A stretch of DNA of 8,498 nt, taken from an uncultured Caulobacter sp. GTDB taxonomy: Bacteria; Pseudomonadota; Alphaproteobacteria; Caulobacterales; Caulobacteraceae. This document shows positions 7,352-8,498 of this stretch, piece after piece; positions within the stretch are counted from its first letter, which is position 1; each line of letters starts with the position of its first letter. The stretch lies in assembly GCA_937991555.1 (NCBI GenBank), contig CALKHU010000267.1:1-8498 (forward strand), in the 5' to 3' direction. The notes under the pieces were generated by a model, which ran no database searches, had not been told where the DNA came from, and saw nothing but the letters and a program-made list of their open reading frames with translations. A program made the translations under genes and the position numbers.

Positions 7352-7378
7352 TCTATAGCACGGTATTGTGTCACGCAA
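7352..7378 (-). promoter_or_regulatory. Candidate promoter of the padR operon
   Basis: On the - strand TTGCGTG (7378-7372), 12 bases, then GCTATAGA (7359-7352). This resembles the Caulobacter housekeeping pattern TTGACGS, 10-14 bases, GCTANAWC. The -10 half matches six of eight positions and the -35 half is weaker. Transcription would begin near 7345, about 20 bases before the GTG start of padR, leaving room for the GGAG site. The assignment is made by eye. Confidence 0.45.
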
Positions 7379-7384
7379 GATACC
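7362..7384. promoter_or_regulatory. Candidate PadR operator (interrupted inverted repeat)
   Basis: GGTAT and ATACC lie 13 bases apart in a 23-base element, with partial inner symmetry. It covers the candidate -35 box of the padR promoter. PadR proteins usually bind inverted repeats overlapping their own promoter, so this is the most likely operator, but arms of five bases can occur by chance. Confidence 0.35.
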
Positions 7385-7459
7385 TTCTTACGCCGGGTAG
7401 CTGTCTTCGCCCGGTAGCCCGCATCCCCGGATTCGGGATTTCCCTTCCGTCAAAAGGTG

Positions 7460-7498
7460 CTTGCGGCCGCCCCCTGCGGCGGCGAAGCGCTTGGCAAG
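7460..7498. repeat. Nested inverted-repeat element
   Basis: The outer arms CTTGC (7460-7464) and GCAAG (7494-7498) enclose two further symmetric units. One is a GCCGCC/GGCGGC hairpin (7466-7471 with 7478-7483, six-base loop). The other is AAGCGCTT (7485-7492), a perfect eight-base palindrome. The whole could fold as a three-way junction or serve as a regulator site upstream of ctaC. Confidence 0.4.
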
Positions 7499-7617
7499 GG
7501 GGGTCTGTTGCGCGTATTCACGCCCCCGGTAGGCGTGGAGGGCGTCGCATTGCGGACTCGCGCGCGCGGGTCTCTGAGCGGTGCTGCCGGCGCAAGAACA
7601 GATAACAACGCCTGAAT

Positions 7618-7639
7618 CCGGCGGCCGCGAGGCCGGCGG
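7618..7639 (+). repeat. GC-rich hairpin in the ctaC leader
   Basis: A nine-position stem with one G-G mismatch (7618-7626 with 7631-7639) closes a GCGA loop, which fits the GNRA tetraloop rule. It ends about 25 bases before the ctaC ATG, so it would lie in the 5' leader if transcription starts upstream of it. A regulatory role is unproven. Confidence 0.35.
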
Positions 7640-7655
7640 AGGGCGAAGCGGGCCA

Positions 7656-7662
7656 GAGAGGG
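7656..7662 (+). promoter_or_regulatory. Ribosome binding site of ctaC
   Basis: GAGAGGG ends only two bases before the ATG at 7665, an unusually short spacing. A second purine tract, GGAGGG at 7638-7643, is 21 bases away, which is too far. No in-frame ATG, GTG or TTG lies between the two, so the ATG at 7665 stands. Confidence 0.5.
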
Positions 7663-7664
7663 TC

Positions 7665-8498
7665 ATGAAGGCGAAGTTTCAGGGTATCGCCGGTCTAATG
7701 GCGGGCGCCGGTGCGGCGATGTGGGGCGCATACGCCTTCGCCGAAGAACGGCTGGGGCAACCGACGCCGGGGGGGATCGGCCTGCAGCCGGCGGCTTCGC
7801 CGCTCAAGCACGAGGCCCACTTCTTCCACGACATCATCCTGCTGCCGATCATCACGGCGATCAGCCTGCTGGTCCTCGGCCTGCTGCTTTGGGTGATCTT
7901 CCGCTACAACCGCCGGGCCAACCCGACGCCGGCGAAGTGGAGCCACAACACGCTGATCGAGGTGATCTGGACCCTGGTGCCGGTCCTGATCCTGATGTTC
8001 ATCGCGATCTTCTCGTTCGGCCTGCTGTTCAAGTACCACAACATGCCGAAGCCGGACCTGACGGTTAAGGTGGTCGGCTACCAGTGGAACTGGGGCTACG
8101 AGTACCCGGACCAGCAGATCCCCGAATTCATCTCGAACATGCTGCCCGAGGACGAGGTCGCCAAGCGCGGCCTGCCCAGGGACCTGTTCCGCCTGGCCTC
8201 GACCGAGCCGATGGTCGTGCCGGTGAACAAGGTCGTCCGCGTGCAGGTGACCGGCGCCGACGTGATCCACGCCTTCGCCCTGCCCGCCTTCGGTCTCAAG
8301 ACCGACGCCATCCCGGGCCGGCTGAACGAGACCTGGTTCAAGGCCGAGAAGGTCGGCACCTACTACGGCCAGTGCTCCGAACTCTGCGGCGTCGACCACG
8401 CCTTCATGCCGATCGAGATCAAGGTCGTGACGCAGCCCGAGTTCGACGCCTGGGTCGCCTCCAAGGCTCCGGCCGCCGCGCCGGCTCCGGCTGCTCCG
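7665..8498 (+). CDS. ctaC: Cytochrome c oxidase subunit II (3' partial)
   Basis: Subunit II (also coxB) of the aa3-type terminal oxidase. Its periplasmic CuA centre accepts electrons from cytochrome c and passes them to subunit I. The 278 visible codons run off the right edge. A signal peptide (about 1-26, ending AYAFA) is followed by two membrane helices (57-79 and 98-122) and the periplasmic cupredoxin domain. The aromatic electron-entry patch is GYQWNWGYEY (138-147). All CuA ligands are present: His202 (VIHAF), Cys237, Glu239, Cys241, His245 and Met248 (CSELCGVDHAFM). The conserved domain is complete, and the last residues are an Ala/Pro-rich tail of unknown end. The gene is divergent from the padR operon. 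ctaD and other oxidase genes would be expected to its right. The family assignment is certain. Confidence 0.98.
   Translation, partial: MKAKFQGIAGLMAGAGAAMWGAYAFAEERLGQPTPGGIGLQPAASPLKHEAHFFHDIILLPIITAISLLVLGLLLWVIFRYNRRANPTPAKWSHNTLIEVIWTLVPVLILMFIAIFSFGLLFKYHNMPKPDLTVKVVGYQWNWGYEYPDQQIPEFISNMLPEDEVAKRGLPRDLFRLASTEPMVVPVNKVVRVQVTGADVIHAFALPAFGLKTDAIPGRLNETWFKAEKVGTYYGQCSELCGVDHAFMPIEIKVVTQPEFDAWVASKAPAAAPAPAAP

Larger units (their letters stand above)
7385..7655. other. Divergent intergenic region between padR and ctaC
   Basis: No convincing gene is seen here. The region must hold the ctaC promoter, but no clear -35/-10 pair stands out. GATAAC at 7601-7606 is a weak -10 candidate without a good partner. 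Inverted repeats are dense: CCGGG/CCCGG (7393-7397 with 7410-7414), ATCCC/GGGAT (7423-7427 with 7435-7439), the nested element at 7460-7498, CACGCC/GGCGTG (7519-7524 with 7532-7537) and the hairpin at 7618-7639. Some of these are expected by chance in GC-rich DNA. Confidence 0.5.

Noticed and set aside
7388..7666. Open frame of 92 codons on - in the padR-ctaC intergenic region
   Set aside because: It has no recognisable domain, no clear ribosome site and a composition unlike the neighbouring proteins, and it covers the likely promoter region of ctaC. A small protein cannot be fully excluded without conservation data.
7695..8399. Open frame of 234 codons on - opposite ctaC
   Set aside because: It is an antisense shadow of ctaC, whose + strand frame contains all CuA ligands.

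Overview
The window is GC-rich chromosomal DNA, apparently from an alphaproteobacterium of the Caulobacterales type (Caulobacter, Phenylobacterium or Brevundimonas). This rests on strong G/C use at third codon positions, a cytochrome oxidase subunit II and a TonB-dependent receptor that resemble caulobacterial versions, and a candidate promoter resembling the Caulobacter housekeeping sigma-factor pattern. The taxonomy comes from recognition, not from a search.

Layout from left to right. (1) A proton-coupled oligopeptide transporter (POT/PTR2) on +, missing its first codons, with two unusually long periplasmic loops. (2) A perfect 14-bp hairpin terminator between this gene and a converging receptor gene. 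(3) An outer-membrane TonB-dependent receptor on -, with its own signal peptide and a clear Shine-Dalgarno sequence. (4) A compact four-gene set on - that reads, in transcription order, padR regulator, DUF1700/HAAS membrane protein, DUF2807 (head GIN) envelope protein, tldD metalloprotease. Its junctions are a 4-base ATGA overlap, a 10-base gap and a 1-base TGATG overlap, so it looks like one translationally coupled operon. (5) A roughly 340-base divergent intergenic region with a candidate padR promoter and operator and several GC-rich inverted repeats. (6) ctaC (coxB), cytochrome c oxidase subunit II, on +, running off the right edge just after its last copper ligand.

How the genes may work together: PadR regulators typically repress their own operon. 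DUF1700/HAAS proteins are commonly encoded beside PadR regulators and beside beta-solenoid DUF4097/DUF2807 proteins. The padR-DUF1700-DUF2807 trio is therefore probably a self-regulated envelope-sensing or envelope-maintenance module of unknown trigger. As I recall, tldD and ctaC often lie near each other in Alphaproteobacteria, so the trio may have been inserted between them and brought tldD under its control. The POT transporter and the receptor are both uptake proteins, but they converge and need not be co-regulated.

The least-explained items are the tldD-coupled PadR/HAAS/GIN operon, the periplasmic insertions in the POT transporter, and the structured divergent region. No CRISPR array, RNA gene, IS element or phage gene was seen. 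Most of the window is ordinary chromosome.
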